From assembly GCF_034190915.1 (NCBI RefSeq), contig NW_026947500.1, positions 21,016,501-21,080,500 on the forward strand: a stretch of DNA of 64,000 nucleotides. The letters are read 5' to 3'. The notes beneath the pieces were generated by a model. That model was not told the origin of the DNA, ran no database searches, and saw only the letters and a program-made list of their open reading frames with translations. This document shows positions 10,701 through 21,420 of the stretch, one piece after another. The position numbers and the translations under genes are program-made. The stretch's first letter is position 1. Each line of letters opens with the position of its first letter. Source of the stretch: Cavia porcellus. Taxonomy: Eukaryota; Chordata; Mammalia; Rodentia; Caviidae.

Positions 10701-11850
10701 AGGTGGGCTTATACAGAACAGGCTTCGGAGTGATAGTTAGGGGGCCTTAGGTTATAACAGAGGGGAGGAGAGTGAGGGGAGGGGAGGGGAAGGAAGCGAA
10801 GCCAGCCCACGAGCAACACAAGCAACTTCAAGGCCTGGAGGATTTTGTCCAGGGCAAAGTGTCCCAGTCTAGGTGGGGGTTTTCGGGGCCCACACTGCAT
10901 GGACCACCCCCTGAATGCAACCCAACAGATCCACGGGAGCCTTTGTGTTTGCTGCAAAGGCCAAAGCTTTTTGCCCCGCAGTCTGGTCATCTTTGAATGG
11001 CGACCTGGTCAACCACTCATCTTGCACACCCAACAAACGGGAAGAGAGAAGGGGTCTCCCTGAGCAAGGAGGGGATTATTTTATTTTCCTAACTGGCTTC
11101 TTCTGACTGCCTGCCTGAGGCTGGTGAAGTCTGCCAAGACTTGTCGTCAATAGGATGCCCACTAAGGTCCCCTGACTGGTTCTTGCCAAAAGACGTTACT
11201 GTAGAATGGGCAGGTAGAGTCCAGACTCTTGTGTACAGCAAGCAATGAGTTCCAGGTATACGCCTGTTACAGTCCAATGGCCCAGTACTAGCCCAGGTCC
11301 TGTGTATACCAAGGAAAGAGCTGCCAGGTACACCCAGTAATAAGTAGTTCCATGGACTGAAGATCACAAAAAGGTGTGTTCCAGACCAGTCTGTGCCAAT
11401 CTGCTGCCCTTTCTCACTCAGAGTGTGCTCTTCCTGTTTCTTGGTGTTGAAGAGCATTTTTGTTTTTAAATGTAATCCTGGAGAGTTTTTGGTTTTATGT
11501 TAGGAGACTCGATTTTATGTAAGTGCTGGCCTCCACTGACATCACTGAAGCAGAGGGAGGAGAGGTGCCCACTTGTTGGCTGCCAGGAGGAGTGGAGGCC
11601 CTGGTTCCCACCTGGCCTCCACTAGGGACTGTGCTGCCTCCTTGCTGCTGCTGGGTAAACTGGCGGTTCTGCTTCCTGCAGGCCCTCTGCTGATGCCACT
11701 CTGGCAGGGGTGGTAAGGGTTCCTCTTTGCCGGTCCCCACAGAGCCTCCAGTGACGTTTGGTGAGAAGAGGCTGTGTGACCAGGCAGAAGGAGAATTCTG
11801 GCTCTCCCTGAGGTGTCTCTTTGTCTTCTCTGGGAAAGGGAACTAACTGT
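10700..11850. other. Unassigned, GC-richer sequence
   Basis: Short overlapping reading frames occur on both strands (the longest about 130 codons, minus strand near 11542-11934), but none has a recognisable domain or splice context. It could be internal sequence belonging to the LTR at 10030-10700; I cannot show that. Confidence 0.3.
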
Positions 11851-12200
11851 ACTATTGGGCGGGGTATTTATTAATCCATTTTCCATTGTTATACAATGCC
11901 TGAGGCTGGGTTCTTTTTTTTTGGTCTTTTTCATTTTTATCAGTATCAGGGATCAACTCACGACTGCCTGCTTGCAAGGCAGGCACTTATGCTGCTGAGC
12001 TAAATCCCAGCCCCTGAGGCTGGGTTCTTTATAATGAAAAGAAGTTTATTTAGCAGACATTTTTGGAAACTGCGAGTCCCAGACAGGGTAGCCCCCTTGG
12101 GTCAATTTCTGATGAGGTTCCCCAGTGGAAGTGTCAGGTGGGGCCATCTGAGGGAGTGATGCCTGGTGGGACCTGAAGCCAGACAGCCAGGAGGGTCAGG
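11850..12200 (-). mobile_element. MaLR-type LTR, minus strand, split by a SINE
   Basis: Around the SINE at 11917-12012 the sequence reads like the reverse of an ERVL-MaLR LTR: TTAATCCATTTTCCATTGTTATACAATGCC, then GCTGGGTTCTTTATAATGAAAAGAAGTTTATTTAGC, then AGGTTCCCC and GGTGGGGCC-type pieces. These correspond to the GGTATTTTGTTATA end and the gtgggaccc-rich middle of MaLR LTRs. Diverged, limits approximate. Confidence 0.5.
11917..12012 (-). mobile_element. tRNA-Ala-like (ID-type) SINE, minus strand, with TSD
   Basis: The reverse complement begins GGGGCTGGGATTTAGCTCAG (A box) and contains TGCCTTGCAAGCAGGCAGTC and a GTTGATCC-type B box. It is flanked by CCTGAGGCTGGGTTCTTT at 11899-11916 and 12013-12030, an exact 18-bp target-site duplication. 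It inserted into a MaLR LTR. Confidence 0.9.
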
Positions 12201-12740
12201 TTTGCTCCTCAAACTCATTTTTGAGAGAATAATTGGGGTCCTGTGAGAACAATCTTAGCTCTTCCAGGAGTAGTGTGTCCAGTGGCTAAGGACACCCCCC
12301 ACCATCCCCAGCACGCCTCTGCACCAAGGACTAAACTTCCAGCACAGGAGCCTCTGGGTGACAAACCATGTCCAGATGAGGGGTAGGGGTTGGATTTCAG
12401 GTTTCCCCTAATGCTGGGGATAAAAGTCCGGCTCCCTGTGCCACCTTTGCTGATGCCAACCTGCCCAGGTGCAGCCTTGGCTTCCCACTCAGGGGGCTGG
12501 GACCCCATTTCTTCCAAGGCATTTGCTTGTATCATATGTATTTTCTGTCTTGCTGGGCTTCTCCTTTTGTGATCCTTAGGTTGGAGAGAAGAAGCTTTGC
12601 TTGGGACTTTTTGCCTCTGCACCTGTTGGTGTTCCTCATTCACCAGACTTTGTAAATGAGTCTGAAAGAGGCAAAGCAAAAAGAAAGAGAACCCTAGCTG
12701 AGCCATTCATCAGGTGTCAACTGTGCTTAACTGGTTTTTT

Positions 12741-12835
12741 TGCCTTTTTTTTTTTTTTTTTTTTTGCGCTGCCGGGGATTGAACTCAGGACCTCGTGCTT
12801 GCCAGGCTGGCGCAGAGTGAGGAACCAGCTGGCAG
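12741..12835 (-). mobile_element. Diverged ID-type SINE, minus strand
   Basis: A T-run (12749-12766) is followed by GCCGGGGATTGAACTCAGGACC and TGCTTGCCAGGC, the reverse of a B box and anticodon-arm region. The A-box half is degraded or missing. Confidence 0.65.
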
Positions 12836-15341
12836 GCGAACCAGCTGGAGGGCAAAGCTGTGGGGAAGATCAGGTTTTATATGCGGTAGGAAGCCTGATG
12901 AATGGTAGGAAAGAGAAAAAGCCCTGCTACCCCATCTTTCCAGAAGCCTGGTATCTATCGCATTCTAATTAGTCTGCATTTATATTTGACTGGCAGTGGA
13001 GGCTTTGCCTCCTGTTAAAGGAATTTCAAGCATTACTTGAAGCAGGTGGGAAAGAGCTGTGGAGAGGGGTGGGCCTGGAGGGACCACCGACTCCCACACC
13101 TCTGAAGCCCCTGCCGCCACTATTTCTCACACCATCCCCTGTCCCTTATCACCTGAATTCAAGTCCTTTCTTTATTCTCTGCCACACAGAGGAAGCCTGT
13201 CTCGCCAGCCAGCGTTCCCACCACCGGGGATAGATTAGCAGCCACAAGCACCTTCCCTGACCCAGGCCCCAACCTACAGTAGCAGGAAAACAAGGCCCAT
13301 TCATTGGGTGGGGAATTATGGGAGCGCAGGGCTGCTGCAGCTTAAGTCTCTGAAAAGGGGGTGGCAAAACCCGCGTATGGAGCCTGTCAGCCCGGACATT
13401 CTGGAATAAGATTGAGACCTGCTCATGGGGACAAAGGGAACAATGCCAGCCCAGACCGCCCGGCATTCCCTGTGCCCCCCTCCTGGCCCAGACCACTTCA
13501 CACGGAACCTCTAAACCCTCTTCAGCTCTCCAGGGAAAGGGCACAATTAAGGAGAGGCCAGAAGCCCATCAGGCTGAGCTCATCCTTTGTGCTGAAAATG
13601 CAAATCGTTTTCCACTTTATGGACAATCTCCCTTTCAGAGGGCTGATGAAGTGAGTCGTGAGACAAAGGTGCTTAATTCTGTAGCCATTTTCCTGATGGG
13701 TTCCAGGACTCAAAGATGGAGGTGGGGCTGGGGGGTCTTCGGTGAGATGTGGGGCTACCGCTGATGGGCTGGGCCTCAGAGCAGGGCAGTCTTGGGGTTT
13801 TCTTGCTTAATGATTATTTTCTTTCTTCATCAACTTTATTTCTTAAAAGTTGCATAGTGAAATCCCACTCTGGTTTTTCCTTCGCATTTTCCTGATGGCT
13901 AATGATGTTTGTGTGTCTACTTCTTTATTTTTAATTAAAAGAGAGATTAAGAAGAAAACAACAAAAAGCCACCCTGCCTTTGCCAAGATAAAGGTAAAAG
14001 TAATGTAGGCATAAAATTAGAAAATGTGAACATACAGAAAAACACAGAGAAAGAAAGCTTTTTTCTTAGCCAGTCTTTACCTTACTTATTTCTATAAAGA
14101 TAATTGGTGCTAAAAATACTTTGAGTTTCCTTCAGGAAATAAGAAGGAAGCCAACCTGGGTAATGCCCCTGGCAGCTACAGGGAAGGGCACAGAGCTGGC
14201 CCTTGGGTTAAATTGCTGGGTTGGCTCTGTCTCACACTCACTAAGGAAAGTAACCGTGTCCCTTAGCAATGTATGGTAACATGCTGTGCCACAAGGATGC
14301 GTGTAACACACTGGAAAAAAGTAATCGGGAGTTCGTGTCCCTGACACTCAGCTTAAAAAATAGAACAGCCTCGGCACCAGAGCTTTACAGTTCCCTTCCC
14401 TCACCCTACAAATGTCAAAACTGTGATGAACATTATGCCACTAATTTCCCTGCGTTTTAATTAAGAGTTCTATTACCCATTGTGTGTTCTTAACCAGTGT
14501 GTTGGTTGTATTATTTGTTTTGAACTTATTTTTTTTTTTAATTTTAAAAACAAAATGAGACCAAAGGATAAAAAGGATACAGAATTTCAAAAAAAAAAAA
14601 AAATGTCAGAAATGAACACAAGTGAATAGGCTTTGAATTTAATTTAAGTGGAGACATAGGCATTCCATCATTTCCTGTGATTATGATGAGAAGCTGAATG
14701 CTTTCAAAATTCGCCCGGGCATCTTCAGATCTGTGTAGCATTCCATCGTCACTGTACTATACCGTTCTCATAGACGGGTGGAGTTGCCTTTTCTTCTGTT
14801 GATGGACCTCTTTCTGCTAAGGTGAACACTTCTGTCTCCTGGAGTAGACAGCCCCTTAGGGCCAGCTATTTTTCAAAGAGTTTTCGTAATGCTTATACCT
14901 ACCTCATCTACTAAGGAGTAACGGTTATAGCAACTTCTTCAACTAAGGAGGGAATTTTACTTTTTCACTCTTGGTGAAAGATTCTGCAAGTTTGAAATGA
15001 TTGGATTTTTGAATGCTTGATGGGATTTACCTATAAGGTTGTGACTGGTGTTTTCTTTGTGAGACAAATTACTCATTTCTATCATTACTATCTTATTGTC
15101 AATATTACTTTGAGTGTTTATAAAACTATTTGAGATTTCAAATTTATCAGTTTCAAAAATTCTTGTTATTCTAGAAATGTATCCTTTTAAGTTTCAAATT
15201 TATTGGCAAAGAGGACTTTTTTGTAGCATTCTCTGGAGATGTTTGAAAACAGTTAAGCAGGAAATGTGTTTATTATAAGGCAATCATTGTTTTTGCAAAA
15301 GTCACTGGGAAGCTCAACAACCACTTCAGAAAGTGAGCACA
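12836..15341. other. Unassigned intergenic or intronic sequence
   Basis: No exon, RNA gene or clear repeat was identified, apart from a short diverged piece near 13850-13930 (CTGATGGCTAATGATGTTTG) that resembles the reverse strand of L1 ORF2 and an A-run at 14590-14604. Reading frames up to about 130 codons lack recognisable domains. Confidence 0.4.
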
Positions 15342-15445
15342 GAGGGCTGGGGATTTACTCAGCGGCATAAGCACCTGCCTTGCAAGCAGGCAGTCGTGAG
15401 TTCAATCCCCGGTACTGACAAAAAAAAAAAAAAAAAGATAAAAAA
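15342..15445 (+). mobile_element. tRNA-Ala-like (ID-type) SINE with TSD
   Basis: GGGCTGGGGATTTACTCAG, then GGCATAAGCACCTGCC, the anticodon-arm-like segment, GAGTTCAATCCCCGG (B box) and an A-rich tail. AGAAAGTGAGCACA at 15328-15341 is repeated at 15446-15459. Confidence 0.92.
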
Positions 15446-15694
15446 AGAAAGTGAGCACAAATAAGGAGGAGATGGAGGATTCAGCCAGGGTCCCACAGGG
15501 CATGTTGGTCCACCCTGTTACCTCTTCTTTGAGGGACTCCTGTTACTCAGATATGGGGCAAATTATTTCCAGAACTTCCTATATTCAGACTCTGGAACTA
15601 TTCTCTGTTTCTGTCTTTTGTTCTCTAGTTTCTATTTCATTCTTTTATTTTCCTTCCCACAAAACAAGTTCATTATTATTATCTTCCAATCCTT

Positions 15695-15787
15695 TTGGGT
15701 TTGTTTTTTTTTTGGTACTGGGGACCGAACTCATGACCTTATACTTGCTAGACAGGTGCTCATGCTGTTGAGCTAAATTTCCCACCC
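15695..15787 (-). mobile_element. ID-type SINE, minus strand, with TSD
   Basis: T-run, GGTACTGGGGACCGAACTCATGACC-like reverse B box, and GAGCTAAATTTCCCACCC reverse A-box side. TTATCTTCCAATCCTT (15679-15694) and TTATCTTCCGATCCTT (15788-15803) flank it and differ at one base. Confidence 0.88.
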
Positions 15788-15803
15788 TTATCTTCCGATC
15801 CTT

Positions 15804-17219
15804 CAACTGATTTTTTTCCCATTTATGCTATGTTCTTTTTCAATTAAAAAAATGAAAATTATCTCACACACACCAAGGAACTTGAGCCCTGCAAGAACAT
15901 CTGGAATTCCTTCACGTTCTCAATAGTCCTGTTTAAGAGTAACTTCCTTCTCTTCATAGAAATCGTATTCTCTCTGATCCCCCTGAGGAGACACAGGTGT
16001 TTCTTCTAAGTCAAAGCTGTCTCTTGCCTGCACTGTGTTCTCCCAAGGCTCCTCCTCCTGGGAGTGTGTTCTTCAGGGGGGTCAGAGATTCCCCTGAGGA
16101 GCATTTGTGCACTCCCTGCCTGTGGAGTGGAAGTCCAGGGTCTTTCTGTAGTCAGAACTTACCTTTCCCTAGTGCCTTATCCTGGGCGTGAGAACCACCT
16201 TGTCCTCAGCTCACAGAATGGAGAAGGCCTTTGGCTAATGCTCCCCGTTCTGGCTTCTCATTCACCTCTGGCCAGGGAGAAAATTACTTTTCATTGTTTT
16301 ATCAGGATTTCAGGAGGTAGCAAAATTCATTCTGCTCTCTCATTTCTTTTTCTATACTTTATATCCTAGGTGTAGATGAAGTTTTAGCAGTACCTAGTTT
16401 TGTTCATCTTTTTATTCCTAATATTATTTATTGATCACTTGTGCTTTCTCCACTTTTTTCTTTATCTCCTAGCAAGAGATTTGTCAGACATACCAGGTTT
16501 AGTAGAGAGCCAACTGTCAGAAGAATGTAATCTTCTTCAGTGTTTATACAAGTCCGCTTGACTGAGTGTACTATTCAGGTGGTTTAAATAGTGTATATCC
16601 TTACCAAGTATCAGTGTACTTCCTCTAACAGATGCTGACAGGACAGATTAAAATCTCCCACTATAATGATGTATCTTTCATCTCTTTTTAGGCAAACTTT
16701 CATATAAAGCTAGTTAGTTAGGTGATCCAGGATTTGAATGGTTGTATCTTCCTGATGATTTAACAAAAAGTTAAAGAGTAAAAAACTCTTTATGTCTATT
16801 TTAATGCTGTTCTAGTTTTAATGCCTATTTTTGACTGATATTAGTAAAACTGTGCCTTTTGTTTGGATTATATTCACTATTTGTCTTAATGTGCTCTCAC
16901 TGTAACAGAAACACCCTGGGTTGGCTAGAAATAATAATAAAAAAAATTTCCTTATTCTGGAGCCTAGGAAATCCAAGATCAAGACACCAACAGATTTGGT
17001 GTCTGGTGAGGGCTCCTTCCTGCTTCCAAGATGGCACCTATTGCTATTCTCATTGGGTGGAAGAGCAGGAAATCCAGGCCAGCCTGTTTTTTTTAATGGA
17101 AAAATAATAGGAGAATAACAATAATATATTGAGTACTGTTATTTTTAAGTATTTACAGAGTATAAGAAATGGGCATAAAAGTTCTCCAAATGATATTGGC
17201 ACAAATCTTTCAGTGAACT
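15804..17219. other. Unassigned, AT-rich, one possible old repeat
   Basis: No gene recognised. At 16960-17095 a passage (GGAGCCTAGGAAATCCAAG, then AGATGGCACC and GGTGGAAGAGCAGG) resembles a widespread ancient LTR-type repeat on the minus strand; the call is weak. Confidence 0.3.
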
Positions 17220-18380
17220 AAGAGAAACTAGTAGTATAACTATCTTTTTTCCCCTTTTCCCTTCCTTCCTTTCCCCTTTCCCTCCATCATAGGGAGCAAG
17301 TTCTTCCCATTTCACAGTATCTATTATACCTTTTGGACCTTATTTACTCTTTCAGTTTCTCATAGCAGGGATACAATATGATGTTTACATATGAGTCTGA
17401 CTTATTTCACTTATAAGTATGTTCTCAAGTTGCATCTATTTACCTATAAAAGTCTCAAGTCTATCCCTCTTTATGGCTGAGTAGTACTCTATTGTATAAA
17501 AAGACCACATCTTTTTTTTTAATCCATTCTTGGTTGATGGACATTAAGGTTGCTTGCAAGATATAGCTATTACAAATTGTGTTACTATAAACATTACTGT
17601 GGTATGATGTTTTCAGTTCTTCTGGGAATATGCCTAGAAGTGGAATAGCTGGGTCAAATGGGACTTCCAATCCCAGCTTTTTGAGGAATCTCCAGACTGA
17701 CCTCCACAGTGGTTGCACCAGTCTACACTCCCACCAACAGTGCAGGAGAGTTCCTTTTTCCTCACAGCCTCTCCAGCATTTGTTGTTGGTAGTTTTCTTG
17801 ATCCTGGCCTTTCTTTCTGGAGTGAGATGGAATCTTGGTGTTGTTTTAATTTGCATTTCTCTAATGACTAATGATGATGAACATTTTTTCATGTATTTAT
17901 TTGCCATTTGTATTTCTTCATCTGACAACTGTGTATTCATCTCAAATGCCCAGTTTTGGTTTGGATCTTTGAATCTTGGAGGCGTGATTTTTTTCATTTC
18001 TTTATATGTTCTAGATGGTTTTTTGTGTGAGGGACAATTGGCTAAAATTTTTTCCCACTCTTTGAATTGTCTTTCACTCTATTGGTGATTTATTTTTATC
18101 TACAAAAGCTTTTTAATAAGATAAGATCCCAGTTGTTGATTCTTTGCAGTACTTCCTGTGCGGTCTGGGTTTTGTTCACGAACTCTCTGCCTACTCCTAT
18201 GTCTTCAAGATTTCTAGCTATTTTATCTTCTAGTAGATTTATATTTCCATTTTAATATTTAGATCTTTGATCCATTTCAATTTTAGTTTAGTGCATGGTG
18301 GTAGACATGGGTCTAGTTTAAGTCTTTGGCATGCACGAAGCCCCCTTTTCCAGCACTGTTTATTAACAAGGCTGTCTTCC
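17220..18380 (-). mobile_element. L1 LINE, 5'-truncated, minus strand
   Basis: The minus strand reads through the ORF2 carboxy terminus: an open frame of 178 codons (17997-17461) holds the cysteine-rich LLHCWWECRLVQPLW motif and RFLKKLGLEVPFDPAIPLLG. Beyond it, towards 18380, lie further ORF2 pieces in broken frames. The 3' untranslated region (17460-17220) contains the usual polypurine tract (17246-17290, read as pyrimidines on +). No long poly(A) is seen. Truncation near 18380 is typical of target-primed insertion. This copy is better preserved than the one at 1-3345. Confidence 0.88.
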
Positions 18381-18544
18381 AATGAACATGTTGCAGTCCA
18401 CCCTCCAGAGCCTGTTTTATAAGGGCATTAATCACACTCACTGACAGCCCTCAGGACCACTTCTAGAAAAGTCCCACCTCTTGAAACCGTCACCTTAGAA
18501 TATCCTTTTGGCTTCAACTTCCCTGTGGTCTTATGTTTTATTTT

Positions 18545-18640
18545 ATTCATTTATTTATTTTTATGGTGCTGGGGATCAAGTCCAGGGCCTTGCACATGTT
18601 AGGCAAGCATTCTACCATTGATCTACAGCCTCAGCCCAGG
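18545..18640 (-). mobile_element. ID-like SINE of a second subfamily, minus strand
   Basis: ATTTATTTATTTTTATGGTG is followed by CTGGGGATCAAGTCCAGGGCC, TTGCACATGTTAGGCAAGC and CTACAGCCTCAGCCC. This is the reverse of a tRNA-type SINE with a different anticodon region from the TTGCAAGCAGG group. The flanks GTCTTATGTTTTA and GCCTTATGCTTTA look like a decayed target-site duplication. Confidence 0.75.
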
Positions 18641-20290
18641 GCCTTATGCTTTAGCATAAAAATACCATAAAGCTGAATTTTGAAACTCTCCAGTATTCTT
18701 TAGTAGAGCATGGGAATATGTCTGTTTCTGAAATGTTGTAGGACATTAGGGTTATAATGTAACTGCTGTGGTCACCTAACTAGTAGCTCAAAGGATTAGC
18801 CAGCATTTTATTTTCAATACTGTAAAAACATCATTCTCCAGCAAAGGTGCATGTGTGTGCTTGTTAATGTTTCACTCAGTGTAGCAGAGAACCAGCAGGA
18901 AGACGGAAGTGCCTATGGAAGGGCACTTGAGCAACAGGGATTTGTACAGCCATTGGGGAACAGGGTATAGGACAATACTGCCGCGTTAGGCAGCAGCTGA
19001 CTTTCTATACGGTCCTGAGCTTAGCAGCTCTGGGGTGGCTTCTCTGCCAGACCAAACAATGCCCCTGTTTCTAACCTTGGTGGCTGTGAGTTGTCAGCGA
19101 CTTCATGGACTGAGTATTGTTAAACAAAGGTTAAAGAAAAGCAAAGACACCACTCCAGGGGACCAGATGGGGTGAAGCGAGTGATTGGAGGGTCTGATAT
19201 TAATCTTCTTAAAAGTCAGGTAATCACCATTTCCTCCCTTGTTAAGTTTGGAACGACGCTTTCTTTAACCGTTGAACATCAAATGTAAAATTCTTGGCCC
19301 GAATGTGTGTCCCTATGGCTTTATTCATGAATAAGGTTAAGGGTAGCCTTGGCTGAAAAATAATTTAAAATGAGTAAAGGCATTTGTAAAATAACATTCA
19401 TGGACAAGACAGAAAAGCATGGGTCTTGCAAATTTAACTTTATGATTAGCTTAATAAACAGCAAATTTCAAGGAGATTGCACAAACCCTACACTCCCATG
19501 TGTCGAGACACAGGTCTACCCAGGCAGACATGCTCTTATTTTTCTCTATTTTCCTCCTTTAGGCATCCCTTACCTTATTCCTTCTCTGTTTCTTTCTTAA
19601 TAATACAAGCACACAGCTGAGCTATTTGTTTTGATCCATATAAAATGTCTGTCTTCTTTTCTTTTGTTTTCTTTTTTCTTTCCTTCTCTTTCTGTCTTCC
19701 CATTCCCCTTCTTCCCAGGACAACCTTTCTTTTAAAGTATATCTTTTGGTTTTGTGTGTTCCTAAGAAATGTTGCTTTGTGTGCATTTTCCCGGTAGATA
19801 AATGTTTCCTTATTCAGTTATAGAACTAGTCCTTCTGTAACTCTTCTTGTCCTTTTATTTTTGTTCTTACAGCATATTTAATAGAAGCAGATGACTTTGT
19901 GACATTATCAGCAGATCTGGTACTCAGTTACTCAACAGGAGGGAAGTGAAGGCCTCCAGTTGAAGGATGGATAAAGAAGGGCCGAGACTAAGGCAAGGCA
20001 TATGGGGTGATCACAGGCTCCAGAGTGAGCACCTCCTGACACCGTGCACATGGTTCACCCCCTGCCCCGTGCTAGTACCAGTCCCGGGAAAATAACCTTG
20101 ATATCTGAGTCACCTCCTGAAGGGCCATCTTGACTGTAGAACACACTGTGTAAGAAAGAATAGACCTTTCTTGTGTTAAGTCATTGAGGTTTGGACCTGA
20201 TTTGTTACTATTGCATGGCCTATGCTCTCGCGTTACTATGGTCATAAAAGGAGAGAAATAACAAAGAAAAAACAGTGAGTGGAAAAACCT
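18641..20290. other. Unassigned sequence
   Basis: No exons, RNA genes or repeat families recognised by eye. A pyrimidine-rich patch lies at about 19650-19730. A match of a few codons to the missing HSD17B3 exon 2 near 20000 was considered and rejected. Confidence 0.35.
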
Positions 20291-20840
20291 AAATAAGACA
20301 GAGGCATTAGTGTAGCATATCTACAATCTCAATAAATATGACTTGGTTAAACTAACCAAAAGTAACAGATATTCAGATGAACCAAAGGCAAAATAAAAAA
20401 AATTCAATGTTGAAGTTTGAAAATCAAGGCCTGACAGTGGACCAGGAGACAGGGTCCATCGATATGCTTTATACAAGAAATAAATTTAACCCAAAAGGAG
20501 GTTATAGATTGAAAGTCAAAGGTGAGAAAGCAATGTTCTATGTGACAGGGAACCAGATAAAAGTGGGGGTAGCTTGTCCATCAGCTGCATATTGGCTAGC
20601 AAGCCATAACACTTTTATACCATAGAAAACTACTCAGCTATAAAGAAAGAAAACATTGAGCCTCTTGTAGGTACATGGATACAACTTGAGATCATGCTCA
20701 GGGGTAAAAGGTTCAGAGTCACATGGGTGAATGGCATGTTGCCTCCCTAGTATAAAAACTAGAGTTTAGTGGAATCCAAAATGTACAATACATCCTATGA
20801 AAGTGAAAGGGAGGACTTGTCTAAAAAGGGAAGGCAGTGG
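20290..20840 (+). mobile_element. L1 LINE, internally deleted copy
   Basis: 20290-20575 resembles internal L1 sequence (ATAAATTTAACCCAAAAGG, then AAAGTGGGGGTAGC). It joins abruptly to the L1 3' end near 20620 (GAAAACTACTCAGCTATAAA, ATGGATACAACTTGAGATCATGC), running into 3' untranslated sequence up to about 20840. A tandem array follows directly. Confidence 0.65.
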
Positions 20841-20849
20841 CCGTTGTTA

Positions 20850-21420
20850 GTCTATTACTGTGATTTGAAACCCATATTGTTTTTGAGATTCTGTTTAGTT
20901 TGGTTTTATTCTGTTTCAATTTGTCTAATTGTATTAGGTTGGATGGCCTGGATAGCTATTCCAAAGATAGCAGGATATCTTATGGTAATCATTTTTGATT
21001 TCCTACTAGTTTGATTTGAAGCCTTGTATTGCTTTCATTGTTTTGTTTTGACTGATTTTATTCTATTCTGTTTTGTTTGATAGTATCAAGTCTATCAAAC
21101 TTGATAGTATCAAGGCAATTACTTTGAAGACAATAAGATGTGTTATGATACCCATTGTGGTTTTACTATTATCTTCTTTTGAAGTCCTATTGTGTCTCCA
21201 CTGTTTTGTTTTTATTGGTTTTGTCCTGTACTGTTTTGTTTGATTTTATTATGCCTGATGATATGGGCAATTCTTTTGAAGATAACAAGAGGCATTATGG
21301 TAGCCATTGTTGATCTCCTTGTATTTTGTTTTTAAGTCATGTACCATGTTCATCTTTTTGTTTTGCTTATCTCTATTCTGTTTGTCTCATTTGGTTTTAT
21401 TCTCTTCAAAATAAAAAAAA
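20850..21420 (+). repeat. Imperfect tandem array, unit about 145-160 bp
   Basis: Four diverged units are marked by recurring GATTTGAAGCC, TTTTGAAGTCC or TTTAAGTCATG starts (about 20867, 21018, 21181, 21333), then CATTGTTTTGTTTTGA and TTTTATTCTGTTTTGTTTGAT, then CTTTGAAGATAACAAGAGGCATTATGGTA-type pieces. A 33-bp local duplication inflates the second unit. A related array lies in reverse orientation at 63350-63720. It abuts an L1 3' end, so it may be a lineage-specific L1 3'UTR or an unnamed satellite. Confidence 0.75.

Noticed and set aside
12215..12706. 163-codon minus-strand frame.
   Set aside because: No recognisable domain, low-complexity composition, no splice or poly(A) context; it runs over repeat-rich sequence.
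15342..15445. Could the tRNA-like segments be real tRNA genes?
   Set aside because: They have an A-tail, target-site duplications, an extended 5' GGGGCTGGGGATT, and no paired acceptor stem; they are SINEs.
20000..20040. TGGGGTGATCACAGG could read like the VITG of HSD17B3 exon 2.
   Set aside because: The TGxxxGIG motif does not follow and no donor site fits.
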